A stretch of 64,000 nucleotides of DNA from UBA2421 sp002343075 (GCA_937982565.1 CALJLN010000047.1:186001-250000); one strand, 5' to 3'. Numbered from the stretch's first letter, positions 51,470 to 58,966 are shown. Made by a program: numbers and translations. The notes: a model not told the origin generated them from the sequence alone.

Positions 51470-52432
51470 ATGGGTCTGGTTTCCTCTCTGAATCGGCATC
51501 GGAAAATTGGTTCCGAATTTGAAGGGTTCCTCATCATCACGTCGGGAACAGATGCGCGATCAGCGCAAGAGTCTCTCGCACATGCTTTCTCACAAAATGG
51601 ACTTTCGGCAGTCGCAAGAGGCTATTCGCACGAGCCGTTGCCGCCTGGCGTCAAGGTCGCCGTCGAATACGACTCGTCAATCGTCCCCGAGCAACGGTAT
51701 CGAGGCATTCGGTACGCAGCTATTGAGCTAAAGACTGCGAAGCTGGATGGCGTCGATGAGTGGGAAGCGGTCGTCCCACTGATGCTCGACATCGCAAAGT
51801 ATTTTGGACTTCGTTGCAACGTCTCTTGCGGGCACCACTTGACCCTCTCGTTCGACGAGGTGCACGACGACCCGCGCAACGTCCGCAGCCTTTGGAACCT
51901 CTATCACAGGCATCAGGACACGATCTTCCATCTTGTCAGCGAGAGTCGGAGATCAAACTCGTACTGCCGTTATCTTCCCAACGAGGCGAAGTTCCTTCAC
52001 GGCGCGACTTCGAAGCGCGAACTGCGCAGCCGCCTCACAAGGTTCGACCGATACAACTGGCTGAACCTCACGAATCTGCTGAGCGATTCGCCCAGGATTG
52101 AACTTCGTTCGCATCAGGCCACTCTTGATGCCACCAAGGCTCGCGCTTGGTTGCACCTCCACCTAGCCGCTTTCGATCACGCTTGCCGAAGAAGCTGTCA
52201 AGCAGCACCGTCGATGCTGCCTGCGGATCGAAAGTCGTTCGATGCACTGATGGTTTGCATCGGAATGAAGAGCAATTCTCGCGTCTACGCACAAGTCGAT
52301 CCGCATCTTCGCGCGTCGGCCAAGCAACTGCTGAAGACGTACAAGAAATTCAATCCGCAGTTCTTCACAGGCCGCAGCAAGTCCTCTTCACCGTCAACAG
52401 ACCGCGAACTCGTCGCGGTCGGAGAGGAATGA
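51470..52432 (+). CDS. putative amidoligase (PF12224-like, glutamine-synthetase fold)
   Basis: This is a 320-residue protein with the conserved points of the amidoligase family, which has the COOH-NH2 ligase fold of glutamine synthetase and forms amide bonds using ATP. Motifs seen: GSEFEGF (14-20, the G-x-E-x-E element), VEYDSS (65-70), ELKT (86-89), CGHHLTLS (120-127), YCRYLP (165-170), RYNWLNL (194-200) and RIELRSH (209-215). ATG 51470 follows AAGGAG at 8 bases. The next gene, a class II glutamine amidotransferase, starts 2 bases after its stop, so the pair probably uses glutamine-derived ammonia to amidate an unknown substrate (small molecule, peptide or protein). The last 40 residues are basic and low-complexity. 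Confidence 0.8.
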   Translation: MGLVSSLNRHRKIGSEFEGFLIITSGTDARSAQESLAHAFSQNGLSAVARGYSHEPLPPGVKVAVEYDSSIVPEQRYRGIRYAAIELKTAKLDGVDEWEAVVPLMLDIAKYFGLRCNVSCGHHLTLSFDEVHDDPRNVRSLWNLYHRHQDTIFHLVSESRRSNSYCRYLPNEAKFLHGATSKRELRSRLTRFDRYNWLNLTNLLSDSPRIELRSHQATLDATKARAWLHLHLAAFDHACRRSCQAAPSMLPADRKSFDALMVCIGMKSNSRVYAQVDPHLRASAKQLLKTYKKFNPQFFTGRSKSSSPSTDRELVAVGEE

Positions 52433-52434
52433 AC

Positions 52435-53229
52435 ATGTGCGCCATCACTGGAATTGTCGGCAACGTACGCGAAGGAGACTGGCATGAGACTCACGGCTTG
52501 CTCACAGAACTGCTGGTGCAGTCACTTGAAAGGGGCCGTGATGCATGCGGCTTTGTTGGCATCACGTCGCCGCTCGACGCGCCGCATCGGCATCGCGTCA
52601 TCACGGACAAGTCGCCGCTCGCGGCGGATGAGTTCACAGCGACGAACCCGTTCTGGAAGACGTTGCGGCGCATGCGATGCTGCTCCGTCATCGGACACGT
52701 CCGATGGACCACAAGCGGACCCGCCTCCGACAACCGCAACAACCATCCGTTCATCGGAAAGACGAACTCGGTCGCATTTTCGCTCGTTCACAACGGCATC
52801 GTCCATGACCCTGAGGAGGCGGCGGATCGGCTGGGCATCAAACTCACAACCGACTGCGATTCGGAAGTCATCGAGAAGACCATTTCGGTGACGGGCGACA
52901 TGGCGCGGGGCATGCGTCGATGCTTGGTCGAACTCAAAGGGTCGATGGCCCTCGCCGCCGTCGAGCATCGGACGGGCACGGTCTGGCTTGCCCGCGACAT
53001 TCACAGACCGCTGTGGATTGCTCGTCTACGCGACGGACGGCGAACGGTGTTCGCGTCAACGCCGCAGATCATCGAACGGGCCGTTGAGACGCGACCGGGC
53101 CGATTCGGTGATTGGGTCACAGACCTCTTCCCCCTCGCCCCTGGGCATGTCTACTGCCTGACGCCTGAAGGTCGGCTCTTCGCCGCCTACTCGACGGCGG
53201 CGCGGTTCGATGAAGGCGACTCGGGGTAA
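52435..53229 (+). CDS. class II glutamine amidotransferase (Ntn hydrolase)
   Basis: This is a 264-residue protein of the GATase II family. ATG 52435 places Cys at position 2 (MCAITGIVG), the nucleophile exposed after Met removal. GGAGAGG sits 7 bases upstream, overlapping the end of the amidoligase gene. Other matches to GlmS/PurF-type glutaminase domains are ERGRDACGFVG, GHVRWTTSGPASDNRNNHPF, SLVHNGIVHD and DCDSEVI. There is no sugar-isomerase or phosphoribosyltransferase domain, so it is a stand-alone glutaminase that should deliver ammonia to a partner, here presumably the upstream amidoligase. Confidence 0.87.
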   Translation: MCAITGIVGNVREGDWHETHGLLTELLVQSLERGRDACGFVGITSPLDAPHRHRVITDKSPLAADEFTATNPFWKTLRRMRCCSVIGHVRWTTSGPASDNRNNHPFIGKTNSVAFSLVHNGIVHDPEEAADRLGIKLTTDCDSEVIEKTISVTGDMARGMRRCLVELKGSMALAAVEHRTGTVWLARDIHRPLWIARLRDGRRTVFASTPQIIERAVETRPGRFGDWVTDLFPLAPGHVYCLTPEGRLFAAYSTAARFDEGDSG

Positions 53230-53266
53230 GCCTCTCACTTGAGGAGGCTAGAGTGAGGAGGTAAGT

Positions 53267-53416
53267 GTGAGGACGTCACAACCGCAACCGACGTACGGTT
53301 TTCCGAGAAACCCAACGTCAAATGCACCTTCCGCCAAACCTCCAGCCCCGTCACAAGGACTGCGCGCCGAACGAGCGCAAGGGAACGCCGCGATGATCGC
53401 GGCGTTTTCTGTTTGA
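53267..53416 (+). CDS. possible small Pro/Gln-rich protein overlapping a terminator
   Basis: This is a 49-codon frame starting at GTG 53267 with a very strong ribosome site (GAGGAGGT, 53255-53262). The product is rich in Pro, Ser, Ala and Gln (TSNAPSAKPPAPSQGLRAER) and ends AAMIAAFSV. The final codons are encoded by the hairpin and T-run of the terminator at 53384, so the transcript would rarely be complete unless termination occurs just at the stop. It could instead be a chance frame; the ribosome site is the main support. Confidence 0.35.
   Translation: MRTSQPQPTYGFPRNPTSNAPSAKPPAPSQGLRAERAQGNAAMIAAFSV
53384..53414 (+). terminator. intrinsic terminator of the amidoligase/amidotransferase operon
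   Basis: A 10-base stem (AACGCCGCGA, 53384-53393, paired with 53397-53406) around a three-base loop is followed by TTTTCTGTTT. It lies 155 bases after the amidotransferase stop and is the first strong terminator after it. Confidence 0.75.
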
Positions 53417-53846
53417 GCGCACTTTGGGATGGGTGTCCGCACACTGCTCGCACTGTCAGGAGGGACAGCGTTCCTCCGCCATTCACGCTCGCGTTTGGTG
53501 TCTGACCATGCGCCAAAGGCCGACTTCACAGTCTTCGGGCTGACGCACAGGTGTCACCGACAAACGGCCTGAATACTGGCAAATCTATTCCTGGCGGGAT
53601 CGGGACTTACGCGCTGAAGGCAGAGCGAGCAACGGGTACTCCCGTTTTCAGGTCGTCGCAGCTTCTTCGCAGGTGGGTGTCAGGGTCGCACTTGTGTTCG
53701 CAAATCGCGTCTGGTGACGCGAAAACGCGGCTTTCGTTCGATCTACGGCGTTCCGCTGCCGAGCGGCACTCAGCATTCTCAGGTTCGCGCAGAGAGTTCA
53801 CAGGCTGAACGAGTCGGTCATCGGTCTTGGAACAAGGAGCAAACCA
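53417..53846. other. intergenic region with regulatory-looking motifs
   Basis: About 430 bases without a convincing gene; short frames here lack ribosome sites. It contains TTTGGGATGGGT at 53423-53434 on the plus strand, the same sequence as in the leaders at 50439, 50998 and 51384. It also has TTCACAGG at 53797-53804, 42 bases before the small gene at 53847. The promoter of the genes starting at 53847 should lie here. Confidence 0.45.
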
Positions 53847-53999
53847 ATGGCCGTCGAAGTCGCCTACGCCGTCAACGTCCGCTTGCCCAATGGGCAGTAC
53901 GTCACCCTCACGATTGCCGCGATCTCCGATACCGCCGCCGCGAGTGCCGCCGTCGCCATGACAGGCGGAACGGTCGGCTACATCAAGCGTCTCGGCTGA
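53847..53999 (+). CDS. small hypothetical protein (50 residues)
   Basis: This is a 50-codon gene starting at ATG 53847 with AAGGAG at 53834-53839. The product begins MAVEVAYAVNVRLPNGQYV, continues with a probable beta hairpin and an Ala-rich helix (ISDTAAASAAVAMTGGTVG), and ends in YIKRLG. It has even, protein-like composition and a proper ribosome site. The RuvB-like gene follows 64 bases downstream on the same strand, so the two could be cotranscribed. No family is recognised. Confidence 0.6.
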   Translation: MAVEVAYAVNVRLPNGQYVTLTIAAISDTAAASAAVAMTGGTVGYIKRLG

Positions 54000-54063
54000 T
54001 CCGAGTTCACTTGACTCCAGATCACAAACGGTTCCCGTGCCTCCGCTTTCAGAAAGGCAGAAG

Positions 54064-55047
54064 ATGAGTACCGCATCGAACATGAACGCCGCGCCGCAGA
54101 CGATTGACCATTTCGTCGGCGCGCAGCAGATAAAGGATCGCGTTCGCGTTGCACTTGAGGCGACTTGGAACCAGTCCAACGGATGTGTCTTTCCGCATAC
54201 TCTCGCGCTCGGCGCGGGCGGTCTTGGGAAGACGGAAATCAGCCGCATCATCGCCAAGGAGACTGGCGTTGTTTTGGTGGAGACGCTTGGCCAATCGCTG
54301 CGCGCGACCGCCGACCTGAACGCCGCGATTCTCCAAGCTGAAGGTGGATGTCTGCTGATCGACGAATGTCACAGCCTATCCCCCGACATTCAGGTGTCGC
54401 TGCTCAAGGTCTTGCAGGAAGGCCTGATCTTTCTGCCTGGCCGAAGCGGTGGGCGCGTTCAGACGATCTCGCTCAAGCCGTTCTGCCTGATCGCCTGTAC
54501 AACGGATGAATGGGCCTTGGCACGGCCTTTGGTGGATCGCTTCCGCCTGATCCTGCGATTCGAGCATTACTCCGTCGAGGACATGACGACGTTGATCTCG
54601 CGGCGGGCACGGTCGGCGAGCGTCGTCCTTGAAGACGGCGTTGCCGAGATGATCGCCGCACGAAGTCGAGGCACGCCGCGTATCGGCATCCGTCTGCTCG
54701 ACGCCTGTATCCGAACGATGCAAGCCGAGGCGACGGGCACGGTATCCGCCGCGACGTTCACGCGAACCTGCGAGCTTGAGCAACTCGACCCGCTCGGCCT
54801 CGACATCATCGAGCAGCGGTATCTGACCCTTCTGCGCGAGTCACAGAGTTCGGTGCGCCTGAACGTCCTCGCGTCGTCGCTCGGCCTGCCACGACAAACG
54901 ATTGAGCGGTCCATCGAGCCGACGCTCATCCGCCTCGGCCTGATCGAGAAAGATGACGCGGGTCGCGTCCTCACAGAGCGCGGATGGCAGCATCTTGGCG
55001 GAAGACAGCATCAACAAGCGGCGGCGTTGCCGTCGCAGGGAGTTTGA
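54064..55047 (+). CDS. RuvB-like AAA+ ATPase
   Basis: This is a 327-residue AAA+ protein following the layout of the Holliday-junction motor RuvB. DHFVGAQQIKDRVRVAL is followed by Walker A GAGGLGKTE, Walker B LLIDECHSLS (DEIHRL in RuvB), sensor 1 IACTTDEW, the PLVDRFRL box corresponding to PLRDRFG that carries the arginine finger, sensor 2 RGTPRIGIRLLD, and a C-terminal winged helix (GLPRQTIERSIEPTLIRLGLIEK...RVLTERGWQHL). It is too divergent to be the host ruvB and has no ruvA or ruvC beside it. It may drive branch migration or strand processing for the mobile element. ATG 54064 is used; the HTH gene follows 2 bases after its stop. Confidence 0.82.
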   Translation: MSTASNMNAAPQTIDHFVGAQQIKDRVRVALEATWNQSNGCVFPHTLALGAGGLGKTEISRIIAKETGVVLVETLGQSLRATADLNAAILQAEGGCLLIDECHSLSPDIQVSLLKVLQEGLIFLPGRSGGRVQTISLKPFCLIACTTDEWALARPLVDRFRLILRFEHYSVEDMTTLISRRARSASVVLEDGVAEMIAARSRGTPRIGIRLLDACIRTMQAEATGTVSAATFTRTCELEQLDPLGLDIIEQRYLTLLRESQSSVRLNVLASSLGLPRQTIERSIEPTLIRLGLIEKDDAGRVLTERGWQHLGGRQHQQAAALPSQGV

Positions 55048-55049
55048 CC

Positions 55050-55541
55050 ATGCCAGCACAACCGACAGTATCGCCGACGAAGGCGTTCGTCTCGCTGAGT
55101 GAACTCGCGGAAGACGTTCTCGGGTTGAGCCGCGCCCGCGTTTACGAACTGATCGAACGCGGCGCGCTGCCGATGCCGATCTACGACATTCGCACCCGCA
55201 GACCGATGTTCAACGCTGAGTTGATCCATCAGGCGCGAACGGTGAGACAGACAGGGGTTGGGGTTGATGGCTCTTGCGTATTGTTTTACAGGCGCGAGCG
55301 TACGCAGAGCAGTCCAGAAACCTCAACGCCTGCTCGGGCACGGCGGCGAGCGCAAACGCCTCAGGCGAATCGCTACGCAGAACTGGTGGGCAGTCTCCAA
55401 GGGCTGGGCATCACTCAAGCCGACGAGCGGTCGGTCGCCGAAGCGGTGGCGGTCAACTTCCCGAACGGACTCGACGGACAGCAGGAATCGGACGTGATTC
55501 GCGTCATCTTCCGCCACTTTCGGCGTCAAGGTTCTGCCTAA
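55050..55541 (+). CDS. helix-turn-helix DNA-binding protein
   Basis: This is a 163-residue protein whose N-terminal 70 residues resemble MerR/excisionase-type HTH domains: VSLSELAEDVLGLSRARVYELIERGALPMPIYDIRTRRPMF, cut here into LSRARVYELIERG (recognition helix) and IYDIRTRRPMF (wing). The C-terminal part is a linker plus a helical region (RYAELVGSLQGLGITQADERS, VNFPNGLDGQQESDVIRVIFRHFRRQG). ATG 55050 follows GGGAG and is 2 bases from the stop of the RuvB-like gene, so they form an operon. It could serve as a recombination directionality factor for the integrase 140 bases downstream or as a regulator; this is inference from position. Confidence 0.7.
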   Translation: MPAQPTVSPTKAFVSLSELAEDVLGLSRARVYELIERGALPMPIYDIRTRRPMFNAELIHQARTVRQTGVGVDGSCVLFYRRERTQSSPETSTPARARRRAQTPQANRYAELVGSLQGLGITQADERSVAEAVAVNFPNGLDGQQESDVIRVIFRHFRRQGSA

Positions 55542-55683
55542 TTGTGCGGCCATTCCATCGGAGTGTGGGCCGATACCGTTCGCTTGTGGCTCACAAACCG
55601 ATGACTTGCCGCTTCGTCGTTGATGACAAATCGGGTCGATTGAAAGTGAAAGTATTGATGTACTCGGGCCAAAGGGTTTATCC

Positions 55684-56571
55684 ATGGAAAACGCGATCAC
55701 CATCGTCGAAGCGACCGAGCCAACCTTTCGGGCGGGAGCCGACAACGACCAACGGCTCATCGAGCTTTGGCTTCATGGTCGCCCTGACACGACCCAGTTG
55801 AGCTACCGAGGAACCGCCGACCGATTCCTTGCCTGTGTGCCGAAGTCCCTGCATCAGGTGACCCTTAGCGATCTCCAAGCCTTTGCCGACTCGCTGGACG
55901 TCGCTGGGTTGCAGCCAGGCACGCGGCGGAAGGTTCTGGCGGGCGTCAAGAGTCTGTTCTCCTTCGGCCACCGAATCGGGTATCTCCCATTCGACACGGC
56001 AGAGCCGCTCCGTCTGCCGCCCCTGCGAGATACGCTTGCTGAACGGGTAATTGATGAGTCGGCTCTTCTCCGCATGATCGATCTGGAGCCGAGCGTTCGG
56101 AATGCGGCTATGCTTGCGCTGATGTACGCGGCTGGCCTTCGCGCATCTGAACTCGTCACGCTTCGCTGGCGCGACTGCCAGCCGAGAACGAACGGGCACG
56201 GTCAAATCACCGTCCTAGGCAAAGGATCGAAGACGCGAACGATTCTGATCCCCGCGAGCGTGTTCACGCGCGTCATGCTCCTGCGGGACGGCGCGGTGGA
56301 TGACGCCTACGTCTTTGCGAGCCGCAAGGCGGGCGGGCCGATGAACACGAGCCACCTGCTGAGGATCACGAAGCGGGCTGCTCGTCGGGCTGGGATCGCT
56401 CGAAGCGTCCGCAACCACGATCTGCGTCACAGCCATTGCACCCACTCCCTTGAGCGCGGCGCGCCGATCCACCTCGTCCAGCAGACGGTCGGGCATGCGA
56501 GCATCAGCACTACTGGCCGATACCTACATGCGCGACCGAATGACTCTTCAAGTCGCTACTTACCGATCTGA
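55684..56571 (+). CDS. tyrosine recombinase/integrase (XerC/XerD-like)
   Basis: This is a 295-residue tyrosine recombinase. The N-terminal SAM-like core-binding domain (LIELWLHGRPDTTQLSYRGTADRFL) is followed by the catalytic domain. Visible catalytic residues are Arg in AAGLRASELVTLRW, Lys in GKGSKTRTI, the H-x-x-R box in HDLRHSHCTH, His in QTVGHASISTTGRYLH and the nucleophilic Tyr in RYLH. This size and layout match Xer-type and simple integron/ICE integrases. It probably moves the island, although phage- and ICE-type integrases usually lie next to the attachment site, and this one is 25 kb inside, so it may belong to a nested element. Confidence 0.93.
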   Translation: MENAITIVEATEPTFRAGADNDQRLIELWLHGRPDTTQLSYRGTADRFLACVPKSLHQVTLSDLQAFADSLDVAGLQPGTRRKVLAGVKSLFSFGHRIGYLPFDTAEPLRLPPLRDTLAERVIDESALLRMIDLEPSVRNAAMLALMYAAGLRASELVTLRWRDCQPRTNGHGQITVLGKGSKTRTILIPASVFTRVMLLRDGAVDDAYVFASRKAGGPMNTSHLLRITKRAARRAGIARSVRNHDLRHSHCTHSLERGAPIHLVQQTVGHASISTTGRYLHARPNDSSSRYLPI

Positions 56572-56756
56572 TCGGTGTCACGAGTCTCATCGTCAGCAAA
56601 GAGAACTTCGTACAGCCGAAAGACGTTGACGAGCATCTCGATGCAGTCGTCATCGGTGAGCGGTTCCGCGTAATACGTCTGAAACATTGCTCGCGTCTCT
56701 TCGACGAGTTCAGGTGTAATCCCATCTGGCAGCAAGCGGATTTGTTGTTCGGTCAT
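56556..56756 (-). CDS. small acidic hypothetical protein
   Basis: This is a 66-residue protein starting MTEQQIRLLPDGITPELVEE at ATG 56756, with AAAGG upstream. It is acidic and helical (LTDDDCIEMLVNVFRLYEVLF). Its end overlaps the last 16 bases of the integrase gene on the opposite strand. It has sensible composition but no recognised family. Small acidic proteins next to integrases are often regulators or anti-restriction proteins, but nothing here shows that. Confidence 0.5.
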   Translation of the reverse strand: MTEQQIRLLPDGITPELVEETRAMFQTYYAEPLTDDDCIEMLVNVFRLYEVLFADDETRDTDQIGK

Positions 56757-56836
56757 GCCTTTACTGTCTCGCGCACTGCTGAGACCCGATAGAGGCACGG
56801 AACTCAGTTACAGGCCGCTTGGGCGTTCACGGCAAC

Positions 56837-57223
56837 ATGCGAAGAACACGAACAGTCAGCTACGCGGTGATCGCCAACTGCCTACAACGAACGGTCGCAC
56901 TGTCGGACGGAACGCGATACGTTCACACCTGCGAACGGCAGGTCTACGAGGCGGTCGCCTACGCGATGGAAGACAACCAGCCGCACACGGGGCAGGAGCT
57001 TTCCAGAACGCTCAATGAGCCGTTCACGCAGGTGGATGTCGCCTTTCAGTTTCTCAAAGATCGGGGGATCATTGAGACTCGCCACAAGCGCAAGAGCTAC
57101 GCCGCCAGCGGCTGCGTCTACGAGGACGCGATGGTGGAGTTTTTCGCGCTGGCGGAGAGAGACGCTTCCTTATGCACGATCAACGACTGCCCAGCTTCTA
57201 CCAAATGCAGGTCGATGCGCTGA
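56837..57223 (+). CDS. winged-helix-like hypothetical protein
   Basis: This is a 128-residue protein (ATG 56837). The central region, residues about 35 to 85 (ERQVYEAVAYAMEDNQPHTGQELSRTLNEPFTQVDVAFQFLKDRGIIETRHKR), has the helix-helix-helix-wing order of a winged HTH domain. The C-terminus contains two Cys and ends in CRSMR. It overlaps the next gene by 52 bases. Three genes (56837, 57172, 57372) overlap in series and are probably one operon. Role unknown; DNA binding is inferred from the fold pattern only. Confidence 0.6.
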   Translation: MRRTRTVSYAVIANCLQRTVALSDGTRYVHTCERQVYEAVAYAMEDNQPHTGQELSRTLNEPFTQVDVAFQFLKDRGIIETRHKRKSYAASGCVYEDAMVEFFALAERDASLCTINDCPASTKCRSMR

Positions 57224-57375
57224 TCGAACTTGGCGCGGATGAATGGCACTCGCTCAAAGCGGTGAAAGCCTGCATGAAGCGGCGCATCGCGCAGATGGCC
57301 AGCGCGAGAGCCTCTGCGTCGGCCAAATCACCGCGACCACATTTGCCCGAGCGAGCCGAGGGAGAAGCGGGATGA
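57172..57375 (+). CDS. small hypothetical protein sharing a motif with its neighbour
   Basis: This is a 67-residue, basic frame from ATG 57172, overlapping the previous gene by 52 bases in another frame; GAGAGA lies upstream. The stretch VDALIELGADEWHSLKAVKACMKRR resembles VEALVELGVNKSRPLEAVIERVRQL in the next protein. Its TGA overlaps that gene's ATG (ATGA), which supports it being translated. The C-terminal tail is low-complexity (SARASASAKSPRP). Unknown function. Confidence 0.5.
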   Translation: MHDQRLPSFYQMQVDALIELGADEWHSLKAVKACMKRRIAQMASARASASAKSPRPHLPERAEGEAG

Positions 57376-58178
57376 CATCGCCAAAGCGGCGGTACGAGAA
57401 GTACGACGACATCATCTGGAACGTCGAGCGTCCAGCATGGGAACGACGGCGATTGCCGATTGGACGACGCGGCGCGTTGGTGACGCCGCGCCGCTTTCAC
57501 CTGTCTGACAAGCGTCTCGCTGAACTCCGCAAGGCGCGTCGGCGGCACAAGCGATTCCCCAACCCGCACAAGAAGGGCTTCTACTTCTATCTCGTCGAAG
57601 CCCTGGTCGAACTGGGCGTCAACAAGAGCCGTCCGCTGGAAGCCGTCATCGAGCGTGTTCGGCAGTTGATGTCCGATGCGTCCACCGTCAGGTCGCGGAA
57701 TAGCTCGACCGCATGGGATCGCTGGGTCACAGATACGCCTCGCTTCGAGAAGCTGGAGAATGACTGGCGAGCGCGCTTCGAGATGAACTTCTGCACTCTG
57801 CAACGCCTCGGGGGCTTTACGCCGTACGGGCGCAAGCTGCTGGAGGTCGGCCAGAAGATCATGAAGACGAAGGGCGCAGTGATCGACATCCTCCGAGCGG
57901 ACGACGGTGGGAAGCTGTTGCGCCTGAACACAAACAGCAATCGCCCTAGGAACGACTTCAAGATTCGCGGGCACGGTTCGGCATCGGAGAGAGAAGCACA
58001 TCGGCGAGCACGAAGAATGCCACGTCGCCGAGCCGAACTTGTGAGGCTCGGCTACCCATTGCCTATGGGCTTCGCTGGCCCCCGCACAAGCCACGGCCAA
58101 GGGCCGATTTTTGAAATGACTAACGCGCGCACCTTCGGTGTTGCGGGCGATTTACAGTTCGCCGTCTGTCGAGGGTGA
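57372..58178 (+). CDS. basic hypothetical protein
   Basis: This is a 268-residue, strongly basic protein starting MTSPKRRYEKYDDIIWNVER at ATG 57372, coupled to the previous gene by ATGA and preceded by GGGAGAAG. Arg and Lys are spread throughout, suggesting nucleic-acid binding. Residues about 65 to 105 hold the LVEALVELGVNKSRPLEAV motif shared with the upstream small protein. The last 50 residues (GYPLPMGFAGPRTSHG and beyond) look like read-through sequence rather than a folded domain, so the gene may have lost its original stop. No family is recognised. Confidence 0.6.
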   Translation: MTSPKRRYEKYDDIIWNVERPAWERRRLPIGRRGALVTPRRFHLSDKRLAELRKARRRHKRFPNPHKKGFYFYLVEALVELGVNKSRPLEAVIERVRQLMSDASTVRSRNSSTAWDRWVTDTPRFEKLENDWRARFEMNFCTLQRLGGFTPYGRKLLEVGQKIMKTKGAVIDILRADDGGKLLRLNTNSNRPRNDFKIRGHGSASEREAHRRARRMPRRRAELVRLGYPLPMGFAGPRTSHGQGPIFEMTNARTFGVAGDLQFAVCRG

Positions 58179-58252
58179 GCAGTCAAGCGGGCACGCGAAA
58201 AGGCTTTGATGGGATCGCGTACCGTGTTCCCTCGGACAACCCATTGGGAGCG

Positions 58253-58543
58253 TTAGTCTCCCGTTTTCTGTTCTTGGGCTGGTGTGCCCTCATCCACCTT
58301 CGGGGTGGCCCCGTTTTGCCCGCCTGTTCGACGAGCGTTCTTGAACTTGTGAAGCAACTGATTGGCGACATGGAAGCGGAGCAGCGAGAGGTTCTCGCGC
58401 TTGTATCCGAGCTTCGCCAACTCGTCCTTTTGCCAATCCGTCGCTACGGCATCTCTGCCCTTGAATCGCTCGATGAACTTCCCACGTCGGTCCTTGAACC
58501 GATGGTTATCAAGGCGAAGTTGGCAGACCCGTGGCTTCTTCAT
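58253..58543 (-). CDS. small basic hypothetical protein
   Basis: This is a 96-residue protein starting MKKPRVCQLRLDNHRFKDRR at ATG 58543. It is basic and helical in its middle (ELAKLGYKRENLSLLRFHVANQLLHKFKN), and its C-terminal 30 residues are Gly/Pro/Thr-rich. The composition is protein-like and better than that of the overlapping plus-strand frame. A terminator-like hairpin lies just upstream on the same strand, so its own promoter would be inside or it is attenuated. No family or ribosome site can be named. Confidence 0.45.
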   Translation of the reverse strand: MKKPRVCQLRLDNHRFKDRRGKFIERFKGRDAVATDWQKDELAKLGYKRENLSLLRFHVANQLLHKFKNARRTGGQNGATPKVDEGTPAQEQKTGD

Positions 58544-58547
58544 GGCG

Positions 58548-58588
58548 CAAAAAGAAACCGCCGAACAACTTTGCGAAGTGTTCGGCGG
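58548..58588 (-). terminator. intrinsic terminator on the minus strand
   Basis: A 9-base stem (CCGCCGAAC, 58558-58566, with 58580-58588) is followed on the minus strand by TTTCTTTTT. It ends five bases before the ATG at 58543, so it could terminate an upstream transcript or control that gene. Confidence 0.6.
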
Positions 58589-58966
58589 TCGGATGCTTCG
58601 TGCCTACGCAGGCACAGGCGGATTCGTTTTGTTGATCGTCTGAAAGCATCCAACCGCCGCTTCGCTCGGCGTCTCTGAATCTATTTCGGAATCCGCCGTT
58701 CCGAGTCCTTCTTGAAACACGCGACACGCGGAAGATTTTCTGTCAGTCGGCGTGGAAGTCAGCGGGCACGGGCGGGTTTTACGCCCCGCGCGAAAAAGAA
58801 CTCGACGGCCTGTTGTGGAAAGACCGTCGAGTCGCGCCTGAGAGGAACGGGACACCGTTCTCTGGATTGTTTGCTTACCTGCTGTCTCCCAAGACGCCGA
58901 GACGACCGTTTCCACGCGGCCTGATCTCCTATTCATCGGAATAGGCGCGACTCCTTCCTCGGTTCG
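58589..58966. other. intergenic region with terminator
   Basis: About 380 bases with no convincing gene; frames here are Arg/Thr/Ser-rich and lack ribosome sites. It contains one intrinsic terminator (58793-58832) for the minus-strand transcript coming from 59320. Confidence 0.4.
58793..58832 (-). terminator. intrinsic terminator on the minus strand
   Basis: A perfect 9-base stem (ACTCGACGG, 58800-58808, with 58824-58832) followed on the minus strand by TTCTTTTTC. It lies about 135 bases beyond the stop of the gene at 58967-59320, whose transcript it probably ends. Confidence 0.65.

Noticed and set aside
53607..54257. 216-codon minus-strand frame
   Set aside because: Antisense to the small gene at 53847 and the start of the RuvB-like gene; Arg/Ser-rich and without ribosome site.
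58175..58678. 167-codon plus-strand frame
   Set aside because: Overlaps a more protein-like minus-strand frame and runs through two hairpins; the C-terminal half is an Arg-rich shadow.
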